A DNA stretch of 64,000 bases. Origin: Methylotenera sp. (GTDB taxonomy: Bacteria; Pseudomonadota; Gammaproteobacteria; Burkholderiales; Methylophilaceae). The position numbers and the translations under genes are program-made. The notes below the pieces were generated by a model. The model was not told the DNA's origin, searched no databases, and saw nothing but the letters and a program-made list of their open reading frames with translations. Location: positions 1-64,000 of the forward strand of contig NZ_JAQSDC010000036.1 in NCBI RefSeq assembly GCF_029945705.1, given 5' to 3'. Positions 40,423 through 50,059 of the stretch are shown piece by piece. Position 1 is the first letter of the stretch, and each line of letters begins with the position of its first letter.

Positions 40423-41373
40423 ATGAAATTCAACTTCATTCTCGACCCGTTAGAGAGCCTCAAAAGTGCCAAAGATACTAGCTTAGCCATCATGCGAGAG
40501 GCAAGCATGCGCGGACATGAGTTGTTTGTCAGCATGCAGCATGAGCTATTTTTACGTGGTGCAACAGCAAGGATTAGTGCGAAAAAATTCACTTTTACTG
40601 AACAAATCTACACACTTGAAGAGGCTATAGAATATGCACCCGCAGACTTTGATGGCATTATCATGCGCAAAGACCCGCCATTTGATAATGAATATCTATA
40701 CAGCACTTATTTACTTGAAATAGCCGCTAATCAGGGTGCAAAAATTTATAACAATCCAAGTGCAATTCGTAGTTGGAATGAAAAACTATCCGTTACCCGT
40801 TTTCCGCAATTTGCACCTGAGTTTTTAGTCACCGCTAATAATGGTTTAATCAGGGAGTTTTTAAATACTCACCAAGATATAGTCGTTAAACCGCTTGATG
40901 GCATGGGTGGCAGTAGCATATTTAGGTTAAATTTGACTGACCCCAATATCAGTGTGATACTAGAAATCATTACCGACTTTGGCAGCCGCACGATTATGGC
41001 ACAGCGTTATTTACCAGCAATTTTGCAAGGCGATAAACGTATCATCTTGATTGATGGCATTCCTTTGCCCTATTCATTAGCACGCATTCCAAAAGCTGGT
41101 GAAACGCGTGGTAACTTGGCCGCAGGCGGCACAGGGGTTGCACAGTTACTAAGTGAACGTGATTTAGAAATCGCCACAACAGTAGGTAAGGTACTTAAAG
41201 CTGAAGGTTTTCTTTTAGTGGGTTTAGACGTAATTGGCGAGCATTTAACTGAAATTAATGTCACTAGCCCCACAGGCATGGTTGAAATCGCCAAGCAAAC
41301 TAGCCACTTAACTGAGCCGTGCAACCCCGCTAGCATCATGGTGGACGCTTTGGAGCGGCATGCCGCATTTTAA
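40423..41373 (+). CDS. gshB: Glutathione synthetase
   Basis: An ATP-grasp ligase adding glycine to gamma-glutamylcysteine. The ATG at 40423 (MKFNFILDPLESLKSAKDTS) gives 316 residues, the family size; a longer ORF from 40363 overlaps the gshA end and is not needed. Key segments are IMRKDPPFDNEYLYSTYLLE, VVKPLDGMGGSSIFRL, ILIDGIPLPYSLARIP and GLDVIGEHLTEINVTSPTG, with the Mg-binding glutamate and asparagine in the last. The stop codon abuts the apbE start. Confidence 0.95.
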   Translation: MKFNFILDPLESLKSAKDTSLAIMREASMRGHELFVSMQHELFLRGATARISAKKFTFTEQIYTLEEAIEYAPADFDGIIMRKDPPFDNEYLYSTYLLEIAANQGAKIYNNPSAIRSWNEKLSVTRFPQFAPEFLVTANNGLIREFLNTHQDIVVKPLDGMGGSSIFRLNLTDPNISVILEIITDFGSRTIMAQRYLPAILQGDKRIILIDGIPLPYSLARIPKAGETRGNLAAGGTGVAQLLSERDLEIATTVGKVLKAEGFLLVGLDVIGEHLTEINVTSPTGMVEIAKQTSHLTEPCNPASIMVDALERHAAF

Positions 41374-42453
41374 ATGCGCAAACCAAAAATTATCATTGCA
41401 CTAGTTGCCTCCCTCGCATTTGGCGCTTATCTGCTCGCGCGCGAAGAGCCGCTTTACCACACGCAAAGTTATGTTTTTGGCACTTTAGTCGACATTAGTA
41501 TTTATGGTGAAAATGCAGAGCGCGCAAGTTCACTTTCCAACCATATATTGCAAAACTTCCAAAGTCTGCATAACCGCTTACACGCATGGAAACCAACCGC
41601 TGAAGGCAAGCCAAGCGAGTTAGGTCAACTTAATTCGACATTTGAGCGCGGTCGAATGCTGAAAAATGTTAGCCCCGACCTAATAGCCATGCTAGCTGAC
41701 GCAAAAGCGCTATCGATTAAATCACATGGTTTATTTAACCCCGCGATAGGCCATTTAATTGGCACTTGGGGCTTTCAGCGCGATGAATTTACTGCTGTGG
41801 ATATTAATGACAGAATAATCAAAAAACTCGTCAAATCAGACCCAAGTATGAGTGACATCGTACTTGAAAACAATACGGCTTATAGTAAGAATTCAGCGGT
41901 AAAGCTTGACTTAGGCGGCTATGCAAAAGGCTATGCACTTGACCTTGCAGCTCAATATTTACGCAAACAGCATGTGAATAATGCACTGATTAACATAGGT
42001 GGCAACATTATTGCGATAGGCAAACATGGCGACAAGCCTTGGCGAGTAGGGATACAGCACCCCCGAGCGCCCACAGCCATTGCCACCATCGATTTACCCG
42101 ATGGCTGGGCGGTAGGTACTTCTGGTGATTACCAACGCTATTTCATGCTAAATGGTAAGCGTTACTGCCATATCATAGATCCTCGTACAGGATATCCAAC
42201 TCAACACACGCAATCAGTCACATTACTCGTGCCGCCACAACCAGCTAATCAAACGCAAGCAGGTGTATTGTCGGATGTGGCATCAAAACCTATTTTTATT
42301 GAGTCACCTCAAAACAGAAGCAAAGCAGCACAAGAGTTAGGTGTAGAAAACTATATGGTGATTGATGATCAAGCCAATATTTTTGTTTCTAAGAGTATGG
42401 TGACAAAACTCAATTGGCTAAGCCCTAATGTTAAATTTACCACGCTGCAATAA
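41374..42453 (+). CDS. apbE: FAD:protein FMN transferase (ApbE)
   Basis: It attaches FMN to a threonine of extracytoplasmic or membrane flavoproteins such as NqrC, RnfG or FMN-bind proteins. The 359-residue protein has an N-terminal hydrophobic anchor (about residues 5-21) with no lipobox, TQSYVFGTLVDISIYGE, the VKLDLGGYAKGYALDLAAQYL segment, ALINIGGNIIAIGK, and the metal-site GTSGDYQRYF, HIIDPRTGYPT. It directly follows gshB and overlaps the NusG-II gene by 26 bases. No FMN-bind target is encoded in the window. Confidence 0.93.
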   Translation: MRKPKIIIALVASLAFGAYLLAREEPLYHTQSYVFGTLVDISIYGENAERASSLSNHILQNFQSLHNRLHAWKPTAEGKPSELGQLNSTFERGRMLKNVSPDLIAMLADAKALSIKSHGLFNPAIGHLIGTWGFQRDEFTAVDINDRIIKKLVKSDPSMSDIVLENNTAYSKNSAVKLDLGGYAKGYALDLAAQYLRKQHVNNALINIGGNIIAIGKHGDKPWRVGIQHPRAPTAIATIDLPDGWAVGTSGDYQRYFMLNGKRYCHIIDPRTGYPTQHTQSVTLLVPPQPANQTQAGVLSDVASKPIFIESPQNRSKAAQELGVENYMVIDDQANIFVSKSMVTKLNWLSPNVKFTTLQ

Positions 42454-42844
42454 CTTAATCTCGCAACTTAAATGCCTTACTCAAGAACTTCTGGCTGGTG
42501 ACTGGTTGGTGCTGATAGTCAGCACCTTATGTGTCATTTATTTATTTCAAACCTTGTGGACTAATGAACATGCTACCAAAGTCCAAATCAGGTTAGGTGA
42601 TCAAGTTTACGCAACCTACAGCCTAAACCAACAACGCGAAATTTATGTACATGGGAAATTAGGTGATGCAACCATCAGCATCGCACAAGGCAAAGCAAGG
42701 TTTGCGAAATCACCCTGTCATACGCAATACTGCGTGCATCAAGGCTGGTTAACTCACGCAGGACAAGCCGCAATTTGCCTACCAAACCAAATTAGTTTGG
42801 AGTTACTTGGTGAGAAAAAACCTTACGACACGCTTAATTATTAG
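42428..42844 (+). CDS. NusG domain II membrane protein
   Basis: A 138-residue protein with one membrane segment (about 24-42, DWLVLIVSTLCVIYLFQTLW) and a NusG-II type beta domain outside: VQIRLGDQVYATYSLNQQ, GDATISIAQGKARFAKSPC, and HQGWLTHAGQAAICLPNQI. The fold is shared with the second domain of NusG but is found as a separate periplasmic module near apbE and electron-transfer genes in many bacteria. Function is unproven. It starts inside the apbE 3' end. Confidence 0.85.
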   Translation: MLNLPRCNNLISQLKCLTQELLAGDWLVLIVSTLCVIYLFQTLWTNEHATKVQIRLGDQVYATYSLNQQREIYVHGKLGDATISIAQGKARFAKSPCHTQYCVHQGWLTHAGQAAICLPNQISLELLGEKKPYDTLNY

Positions 42845-42865
42845 CTCCAATACAGAGCAGCCACA

Positions 42866-43369
42866 TTGAAAATCACGCAGATTCAGACCACTGAAGAAGA
42901 CCACCGCATCGCTAAACTTGCAGCAATTGCAATTGTTTTGCATATGGTTGAAGCGGTTATTCCATCACCACTACCTGGTGTAAAACCTGGCATCGCTAAT
43001 ATAGTCACTTTATATGTGTTATACCAATATGGCTTTGCAACAGCAGCGTGGGTAAGCATTTTGCGTGTATTTGCCAGCAGCTTGTTACTCGGGCAGTTCT
43101 TATCCCCCACATTCGTACTAAGCTTAAGTGGCGCTTTATTAAGCCTATGTGTTTTATGGCTAGCGATGCACTTACCAAAGCGATGGTTTAGTCCAATCTC
43201 TTTAAGTATATTTGCAGCATTCGCACATATAGCAGGGCAGTTAATTGTTGTGCACTTATGGTTAATTCCAAATGCTGGGGTAAGTTATTTGATTCCTATC
43301 TTTGCTGTTGCGGCTTTATTTTTTGGCTTGATTAACGGTCTAATTACTCAGAGTCTTATTGAAAGTTAG
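42866..43369 (+). CDS. Gx transporter family protein (HepPP synthase component I-like)
   Basis: A 167-residue integral membrane protein with about five hydrophobic segments. It carries the family's conserved proline-glycine stretch VEAVIPSPLPGVKPGIANIV, followed by RVFASSLLLGQFLSPTFVLSLSG. The family is annotated both as Gx transporter and as heptaprenyl diphosphate synthase component I; neither activity is proven. The start is a TTG at 42866 with a weak ribosome site. It is the third gene of the apbE set. Confidence 0.82.
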   Translation: MKITQIQTTEEDHRIAKLAAIAIVLHMVEAVIPSPLPGVKPGIANIVTLYVLYQYGFATAAWVSILRVFASSLLLGQFLSPTFVLSLSGALLSLCVLWLAMHLPKRWFSPISLSIFAAFAHIAGQLIVVHLWLIPNAGVSYLIPIFAVAALFFGLINGLITQSLIES

Positions 43370-43379
43370 GAAGCTAGAA

Positions 43380-44024
43380 TTACTTATTTTCTAAAGTAAT
43401 ATCAATATAGCTATCTACTGCGACACCATTTTTTTTAGCTGGGATAAACGTTAGATTTTTAACTTGCTCCTCGACTTGAGAGTAGAAAAGTTGAGAGTCT
43501 CTATCCTTATTGAGGTTGACCACTCGGTCTACAATACCATTTTTACTAATAAAAACTCTTAACTGATAAACCTCTAATAGTTTACTTCCACTTAACATTG
43601 TTGGTTGTTCTATCCCGTGTATGGGAATTGCACTCATATCAACTTCACTAGATTTGTAATACTGTTTATTCGTAAGTTTATCTCCAGAATTAGAAGTATT
43701 TACCGTTGCATTATTTAACGGTAGACCATGCTCTATTATTTCAGGTTCTAACTGCACCTCTTGACTACGTTCGAACTGAGCATGTGTTTCTTCTTTATTT
43801 CTATCATGACCTGTAAGCTCTAACTCATTTTGTATAGATTGTGGTTTAGGCTGACTCAAAACTAAAAACCCAACTTGAAGTACGTCCGTACTCAAGTTGG
43901 GAGCTGTTAATTCAGCTTTTATATTATATTTAGATAAGTTACAGTTAATAAATTTTAAGTTCAAGACTAGAGCAACATGCATTAAAGCAGAGACAACTAA
44001 AGCAGTAAGTATCTTATCATTCAT
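43380..44024 (-). CDS. TonB C-terminal-like protein of the pil cluster
   Basis: A 214-residue protein with one N-terminal membrane segment (about 5-25, ILTALVVSALMHVALVLNL), a hydrophilic linker and a C-terminal TonB-like domain (YQLRVFISKNGIVDRVVNLN, QVKNLTFIPAKKNGVAVDSYIDITLE). This domain usually contacts outer-membrane proteins; the N-terminal S-x-x-x-H of TonB (SALMH) is present. I chose the ATG at 44024 over a TTG one codon upstream. It starts 22 bases after pilY1 on the same strand. Pilus clusters do not normally include such a gene, so a role in pilus assembly is only possible. Confidence 0.7.
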   Translation of the reverse strand: MNDKILTALVVSALMHVALVLNLKFINCNLSKYNIKAELTAPNLSTDVLQVGFLVLSQPKPQSIQNELELTGHDRNKEETHAQFERSQEVQLEPEIIEHGLPLNNATVNTSNSGDKLTNKQYYKSSEVDMSAIPIHGIEQPTMLSGSKLLEVYQLRVFISKNGIVDRVVNLNKDRDSQLFYSQVEEQVKNLTFIPAKKNGVAVDSYIDITLENK

Positions 44025-44046
44025 CAAGCAATTTAATGTTATTTAA

Positions 44047-47000
44047 CTAATCAGATGAAGGAAGCTCTCGCCAATTTAGCAACTTGAATCCTGTTCCACT
44101 AGGCTGATTAATATCGATTTTCGTACCCTTACCAGTGTCATCACCTACCACAATGCCAGTGCTGTTTGGATTACCGTCCTCTCTCTCTGGAACTAATACT
44201 GAACCTCTCCCTGGACGCTTGATTGTATCTACGATTGAGCTACCACTTAAAATAACAGATTTACCCCCACCGTAAGTAAATGCATATACTTTGTAGAATC
44301 CTGACGGACTACATGCATCTCCACCTAAAGAGTTTGCAATGAATGCCACAACACCCGCAGAACTTACCATATCAATATTCACTCTATATGTTGAACCACT
44401 TTCACTACCTAAATCAATATAGTAACCCATCGGCTTTGTATTATCAGCAACTACACCAGTGGTAGCAAGCGTAGTTGTATTATCTACCATTTGGCTTCTG
44501 GTCACTGGGTATGAACCGTTAGCTGGCAATGTGCTAGAACTAAATGGTTGAGTCTGATTACCATCCAAAATAGCATAGAAAGATTGAGCTTGAGTATTAT
44601 TCACATCACTATCAGCTAGAATACGACCTGTACCTACAAAAACATAACGCTTTGAAGTACTCTGATCAATTTCGATAAGAGGAGGAGTGGTAATTGGTTG
44701 ACTCAAACCAAAAGCCGCTATCTTAGTTGGTGCTGGAATCGCACCAGTGCCAGATAAATCTAAACGCCAAACATTACCCAGAGCATCGCCTGCATAAGCA
44801 GCATCAGCCAATCCATTCCTATAGTCGCTCACAAATGCATTAGCATTTGCCAAGCCAGCATCGTTTGTCGTATCACCTTCTCCAGTTGAAATGCTTTCTA
44901 GTAAGGCGCCAGTTTTAGGATTTACTAAGAAAAAATAACCCTTACCATCTGTATTGTTATATCCAGAAGTTAATATTGCAGTCCAGCCATATTTTGCTGT
45001 TTTAACTACAACGGCCCTACCAAAGGTATAGCCCATATCTTTATGGGTAAACTCCCACAAAACTTTTGTCCTTAAACTAGCTTCGCTGGTAATGCCTGCG
45101 GGATTAGTTACATCCAATGCATAATATGCATTACCCCCCTTTCCTAAACCGCCAATTAACACTGAGTGCCAATCGCCAGTACATGCCGTATTTACGCCAG
45201 AACATGAAAAGTCTAAGTCATTAATTGCTGGTGTAGCATCTACAAAATATCTATGCTCATATGCAGGATTAGCAAGCACACCTATGCCATTATCATTAGG
45301 CGTATTCGTCGGACCTTTAATGACTGCATTTGGTACATAAGCAAATAACTCATCACCCCCAGTAGGCACGCCATTAAATGCATGTAACATACCATCGTTA
45401 GCGCCTACATAAGCTACAGTTGAGCGATTTGTATTTGCCAATTTAAATGCTACATATCCTGGATTAAATTCCTCTGTATACGGAGCGCGTGGTTTCCCAA
45501 TTGCAACCACTTTTGAGTTAACTATATCGCCCAGCACACTTGTACGTACTCTAAAGCTTTTTGTACCTGACGAACCTGTATTGCTTGCATCGCCACGCAG
45601 AAAATCAACTGCACTAGCCTGGTCGGTAGTCACAGCTGAAAAATTTGATAACAAACTCGTTAAATTTGCTGATCTAAATGGAGTCCCTGTACAAGTTTGA
45701 GTGCCTGAAGTACCTGAAACACATGTTGATGTGGCGATTTTTCTAGCCGTACTCCAGCCTGTACCTATCACTTGTGCATCTAACTTATCTGAAGCATTCC
45801 AAGCGAAAGTTTCAACTGGGACACCGCTAGCGAATGTTACTGTGTTGCCTACCACATTTCCTGTCCAAGCATCAGCCTTGTAACCTGTAGCAAAACTCAT
45901 ACTTCCGGCTGAAATACTAGGATTAGTTACGGCAAAAGTATTCGAAGAGCCAGACAGCTTACTTAAAATATCCGCAAATGCTTTATCCAAACCAGCAATC
46001 ATAACCGCTGGGTTATTTGCTCGATAGTAATTATCTGGGTCGCCATCATTATTCTTATCCCAAGTGGTGACGGCTGGCATTAGTGTGGCTGCGTTATAAG
46101 GATCAAAAGTACTTGGTACATCAAAACCACCAAATTTAGCTGCTAGATAAAATTGGTTAAAACGATTACCACCATCATTTCTAAAACCACTTTCCAACAC
46201 ATCTAACCAGTAAGTTGTGACAGTTTGTTTGCCTGCGAAGTCAGGGCGAATATCACGTGTATGTAAATCATAAGCTATACCTGCCATATAGTAACGAGCA
46301 TTTCCAGCGCCTGTATTAAAGTTACTTAACGGTGCGGGGGTGCCTTGCAATACACCAACTCTATTAGTTGCAGTCGCTGCATTTAGGTTATTAACTAATG
46401 CCGTTGCGGCCGCCGACATATCTCCGTTGCCTAAGTCTGCTGTTACTTCTGCTGGCAATGCAGGTTCATCAGCTCCCCGAGAAGTGCTTCCTGGTACGTT
46501 AGCGTCATTCCAAGTATTGGTATCGCCAATACCAATAATAAAATTGGCTTGACATGAATACTTAATAGGGTCGTTCCATGCAGTTATGACTGGGAACCCA
46601 TCAATCATAGCTGGGGTCAATCCGCTGGTGTAACTTGCCACATTACCTTTATTTCGATAATAGCGACTTGCCGTGTAAAACAACTCACTCACAGAGTCGT
46701 AAGTTTTATAAGTACCCGCAGTCAATCCAAATTTATTCAAATAATTAATTACACCACTATTAGCCACACCACTCGCTGCAGCATCTACTGGGTCAGGATT
46801 AGTGTTAAATATGCCTGTTGCAGCGTCCCATTCAGAGTTCGGGTTAATTGTATCAACTCCACCAGGAACAGCCACCAAAGGACCTACAGGCGCCATTTTG
46901 GCTCGCAATACTCCACCATCTCTAAGTTTATTGCCATCATTAAGATAACCGAATGCTGCAAAATTAAGTTTTTTTGAGTTTTTCTGAATTTGCCCTGTTG

Positions 47001-47736
47001 GCTTGTAATTTCCACCATACTGCGTACAGTTATCCTCTAGCAATCCTGCAACACACACATTTGCTCGAGCATAAAATTCATAGAGATTAGCACTTGGTGG
47101 GGCAATGGGTATAACAGCAACTGCAGTAGTACCTATTTCTACACCTGCATTACTTAAATTACCATTTTGGGTAATTCTAAATTTTTTGCCTAATCCATTA
47201 ATCCTTAAATTTATAGATGTCCAAGTAAAAGGTGTGTATAAATTGGCGTTGGCAGCAATTGATGGGCTATTAACCCCCCCGCCTTGTCCTGACGCATAAG
47301 CTTTTTCTAGGACTGTCAAACCGGCAGTATCAACACTTCTATATCCACCTGACAAAGCTTTTCTTAAGGGGTCTATGGTCTGGGTTAATGCATAGTTAAG
47401 AAAATTACCACTCCATGCTGTATTTGCTGGGCATTGATGATTGACTGCATTAGCAACTCTAGGTTGAAAGTAACGTAGCTCTACGTTCACATCACCTTTA
47501 TAGTCATAGCATTTTTTGTTATCAAAATAGCCAATGTAGTCAATTGCATTGCTATACGCCCCCTGATACGCTGACCCCAACGCAGTAGGAAACTCTGCAG
47601 AAATGGTGATAGCCACATTCCCCTGAACAGAATTTCCAGTTAATATCGGCTTATCGGCTAGATCAGTTGCAGCCATTGAGAGCAATGGTAGAGTCAAAGT
47701 AGAGAGTGCAAATAATTTTTTAATGTGTTTAAACAT
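44047..47736 (-). CDS. pilY1: Type IV pilus tip-associated protein PilY1
   Basis: A large secreted adhesin and pilus assembly factor that sits at the pilus tip with the minor pilins. The 1229-residue protein has a signal peptide (MFKHIKKLFALSTLTLPLLSMA) and a C-terminal PilC/PilY beta-propeller (about residues 700-1190; RTSVLGDIVNSKVVAIG, AYVGANDGMLHAFNG, HSVLIGGLGKGGNAYYALDV). An EF-hand-like loop D-x-N-x-D-G-x-x-D (DKNNDGDPD) is at about 557-566; the propeller loop at about 971-978 reads DYRNGLAD and lacks the usual acidic residues. It is cotranscribed with pilX and pilW. Confidence 0.93.
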   Translation of the reverse strand: MFKHIKKLFALSTLTLPLLSMAATDLADKPILTGNSVQGNVAITISAEFPTALGSAYQGAYSNAIDYIGYFDNKKCYDYKGDVNVELRYFQPRVANAVNHQCPANTAWSGNFLNYALTQTIDPLRKALSGGYRSVDTAGLTVLEKAYASGQGGGVNSPSIAANANLYTPFTWTSINLRINGLGKKFRITQNGNLSNAGVEIGTTAVAVIPIAPPSANLYEFYARANVCVAGLLEDNCTQYGGNYKPTGQIQKNSKKLNFAAFGYLNDGNKLRDGGVLRAKMAPVGPLVAVPGGVDTINPNSEWDAATGIFNTNPDPVDAAASGVANSGVINYLNKFGLTAGTYKTYDSVSELFYTASRYYRNKGNVASYTSGLTPAMIDGFPVITAWNDPIKYSCQANFIIGIGDTNTWNDANVPGSTSRGADEPALPAEVTADLGNGDMSAAATALVNNLNAATATNRVGVLQGTPAPLSNFNTGAGNARYYMAGIAYDLHTRDIRPDFAGKQTVTTYWLDVLESGFRNDGGNRFNQFYLAAKFGGFDVPSTFDPYNAATLMPAVTTWDKNNDGDPDNYYRANNPAVMIAGLDKAFADILSKLSGSSNTFAVTNPSISAGSMSFATGYKADAWTGNVVGNTVTFASGVPVETFAWNASDKLDAQVIGTGWSTARKIATSTCVSGTSGTQTCTGTPFRSANLTSLLSNFSAVTTDQASAVDFLRGDASNTGSSGTKSFRVRTSVLGDIVNSKVVAIGKPRAPYTEEFNPGYVAFKLANTNRSTVAYVGANDGMLHAFNGVPTGGDELFAYVPNAVIKGPTNTPNDNGIGVLANPAYEHRYFVDATPAINDLDFSCSGVNTACTGDWHSVLIGGLGKGGNAYYALDVTNPAGITSEASLRTKVLWEFTHKDMGYTFGRAVVVKTAKYGWTAILTSGYNNTDGKGYFFLVNPKTGALLESISTGEGDTTNDAGLANANAFVSDYRNGLADAAYAGDALGNVWRLDLSGTGAIPAPTKIAAFGLSQPITTPPLIEIDQSTSKRYVFVGTGRILADSDVNNTQAQSFYAILDGNQTQPFSSSTLPANGSYPVTRSQMVDNTTTLATTGVVADNTKPMGYYIDLGSESGSTYRVNIDMVSSAGVVAFIANSLGGDACSPSGFYKVYAFTYGGGKSVILSGSSIVDTIKRPGRGSVLVPEREDGNPNSTGIVVGDDTGKGTKIDINQPSGTGFKLLNWRELPSSD

Positions 47737-47757
47737 AAGATTCTCGATATAAACTAA

Positions 47758-48366
47758 TTAAATAGTAAATGTTGATTGCATAAATGCTTCTGTATTTTTA
47801 GGACCTGTCGCGCGGATGCTAATACGATATATCACACCATCCGTTCCAGAAAGTTTATCTGGCATTTGAAGATTACCTCCTCCAGGGTCCGTATTAGCGG
47901 CACTAATTGTACAATTGGAAATTGAAATTGCACCTGTGGCCAGACACATGCGATCTATGACATAACGAATAGTTACGCCTGCACTGCTATAAGCTATATT
48001 GTTATTGGGCATCGTGCTGTCAAAGGTTGTTGTGTTTAATAATACGTTTGGAATACCTAAAGAGTTACCTGGTTGAATTGTTGCGTAATAGTTGTTACTA
48101 CTTATGCTATCAACCTCTCTAGCAGAAATAATATTCAAAGCACCTGTCGTGAATTGAGCTTTGATTTCAGGTATGCTTCTTTCAGCTTGATTTACCACAT
48201 CTCTTTTAAACGCCAAACTACCTGAAATTAAAAGATTTGTGTCAGTAGAACGAATTAAAGCAACACTTGCAATCAGCATAATTACTAAAGCAACTAGAGT
48301 AATAAAAAGCACTACTCCGGATTGCCTTCTAGCACTTGATAAATTGATTTTTTGTGAATTAGTCAT
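47758..48366 (-). CDS. pilX: Type IV pilus minor protein PilX
   Basis: A 202-residue minor pilin-like protein. The N-terminus ends its leader at RRQSG, followed by VVLFITLVALVIMLIASVALIRS, the hydrophobic helix of PilX proteins, which lack the usual Phe-Thr-Leu-Ile-Glu. The mature domain is poorly conserved and contains a Cys pair (CLATGAISISNC). It is encoded between pilW and pilY1, matching the fimU-pilV-pilW-pilX-pilY1 order. Confidence 0.88.
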   Translation of the reverse strand: MTNSQKINLSSARRQSGVVLFITLVALVIMLIASVALIRSTDTNLLISGSLAFKRDVVNQAERSIPEIKAQFTTGALNIISAREVDSISSNNYYATIQPGNSLGIPNVLLNTTTFDSTMPNNNIAYSSAGVTIRYVIDRMCLATGAISISNCTISAANTDPGGGNLQMPDKLSGTDGVIYRISIRATGPKNTEAFMQSTFTI

Positions 48367-48390
48367 GGTTTAGTTTTAAATGTAGTTTAG

Positions 48391-49566
48391 CTATTTCAAC
48401 ATCAAAGAATTACGTAATGGAATCACAGCTTCAAACGAACGATATCGGTAAGTTGTGGGATTTAAATTTACGGTAATAGGCAATGTTGTGTCACTAAATA
48501 GTTGTAATGTTGAAGCACTCACCGCTTGGCGCTCTAGCAAAGGGGTGCGCATTACAACGCCTATCTTTATTGCTTTAATTCTTTTTAAGGTTGCAGCTGC
48601 TGCTAGTGTGCCAGTTAACAAATTGGCAGCCGAGAATGTTCCTGTAGGTGCAACCCACGTTAATGAGGAGCTTGCCGGGATTGTGTCAACACCATATAGT
48701 GCATGTAGTTGATAAACACTATCTACATACACGCTAGGATTAGGAGATGCAGCAACTGCACTAGTTTGCCTAGCTTGCATTAGGTCATATCTCATTAAAG
48801 TATTATTTGCGCCAACTGCAAACATGTTTAGATTCGGTGATTGGCCCAAATTTATCGCCTGAGAGGTTGCTGTAAAGTCAGAAGCTGATCGAGAGTTTAC
48901 GGTCGCGCTATAGTAACTACCCCCCAATGTCACATTACTACCGCCAGCAGCCGGGATAAAAGTTGATGCTACTTGCTGTACTAAGCAGGGCAAAATACTT
49001 GTTCCTGCATCTGCAAGTAGCAATACATCATTTGGGCGAATACCCGCCTGATTGACCAATTTAAGTGTAGCTGTAGTAGCTAAAGATGAAAAACCAGTTG
49101 GAGCCTCTCCTAGTCCAGCGTTCCCTGACATGGCAATAATGACATCTCCACCAGCACCTGCTGCACCATCATAAATAATCACCGGAGCAACCCTAATCGC
49201 CGAACCCACTGAAGCAAATGGTGCCGGAAAAGTAGTTGCAGGGGTTAGCTGACCACCACTCAACGCCATATCAAGTAGGCAGCCGAAAGTGTAATCCGCA
49301 CCAACTTTATCACCACCGCTAGTAAATCCACTACCAGCGCTTCTGATTTGTTTGTCTAATTGATAGATAGCATAACTACCAGCTTGGTTAACATCATTTA
49401 ATGAGGTGGTAGTTCTTTTTCTACCTTCATTTACATTCAAAACATTATAAACAACAAGTGACATGAGCAAGCCTATCACCAGACCAACCATAAGCTCGAC
49501 TAAAGAGAACCCTTGCTGCTTAGATGCGTGCCGCTGTATCAAATGAGTGTTAAAAAAGATTTTCAT
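48391..49566 (-). CDS. pilW: Type IV pilus assembly protein PilW
   Basis: A minor pilin of 391 residues with a type III leader ending in KQQG, then FSLVELMVGLVIGLLMSLVV, including the Glu5 typical of pilins. The large globular domain contains stretches such as NVNEGRKRTTTSLNDVNQAGSYAIYQLDKQIRSAGSG, written here only by positions about 47-83. It belongs to the priming minor pilins that start pilus assembly. It follows pilV by 58 bases. Confidence 0.9.
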   Translation of the reverse strand: MKIFFNTHLIQRHASKQQGFSLVELMVGLVIGLLMSLVVYNVLNVNEGRKRTTTSLNDVNQAGSYAIYQLDKQIRSAGSGFTSGGDKVGADYTFGCLLDMALSGGQLTPATTFPAPFASVGSAIRVAPVIIYDGAAGAGGDVIIAMSGNAGLGEAPTGFSSLATTATLKLVNQAGIRPNDVLLLADAGTSILPCLVQQVASTFIPAAGGSNVTLGGSYYSATVNSRSASDFTATSQAINLGQSPNLNMFAVGANNTLMRYDLMQARQTSAVAASPNPSVYVDSVYQLHALYGVDTIPASSSLTWVAPTGTFSAANLLTGTLAAAATLKRIKAIKIGVVMRTPLLERQAVSASTLQLFSDTTLPITVNLNPTTYRYRSFEAVIPLRNSLMLK

Positions 49567-49624
49567 TTAACTAAATCCCTAAGCTTTTGCTTTGTCACAA
49601 TTTTGTAAAAAATTTCAGTAGACA

Positions 49625-50059
49625 TTATTGTACAAACACACTAGTTTCGTACTTATTTAAGTTGTCTGTACTGAGCTTTGTAGGCGCCTTCCATGTGATG
49701 GTAACTGTGGCCACACCCGTGGCGTCAGAAACTACATTGCCAGTTGCTGGATAAGTGGCATTCGACAATATTGAATTCTGAACTTTTGCTTTCCAAGTCA
49801 CAATGTCACCCGATATCGCGGTTGAAGCGACTGTGCTTGTTTTCTTTGCCCACATTTGTGAGACCATATCATTAGCTAAAATAGATGCAATCGCTCTATC
49901 TTGAGAACTCATTGAGTTTTGAGCAGCTATCGTCTGCATCCCAACCAAACCAAGCACACCAAAAGCAAAAAGTAGGATGGAAATAAGCACCTCTAATAGA
50001 ACTGCACCTGAATTATTTTTCCCTAAATTGCGATACTTATTATTCATATCAACACCCAT
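49625..50059 (-). CDS. pilV: Type IV pilus minor protein PilV
   Basis: A 144-residue minor pilin. The leader ends at NNSG, followed by AVLLEVLISILLFAFGVLGLVG, with Glu at position 5 of the mature part. The ATG at 50059 overlaps fimT by 11 bases; an ATG at 50047 (MNNKYRN) would begin just after its stop. Its place between fimT and pilW fits the usual cluster. Confidence 0.88.
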   Translation of the reverse strand: MGVDMNNKYRNLGKNNSGAVLLEVLISILLFAFGVLGLVGMQTIAAQNSMSSQDRAIASILANDMVSQMWAKKTSTVASTAISGDIVTWKAKVQNSILSNATYPATGNVVSDATGVATVTITWKAPTKLSTDNLNKYETSVFVQ

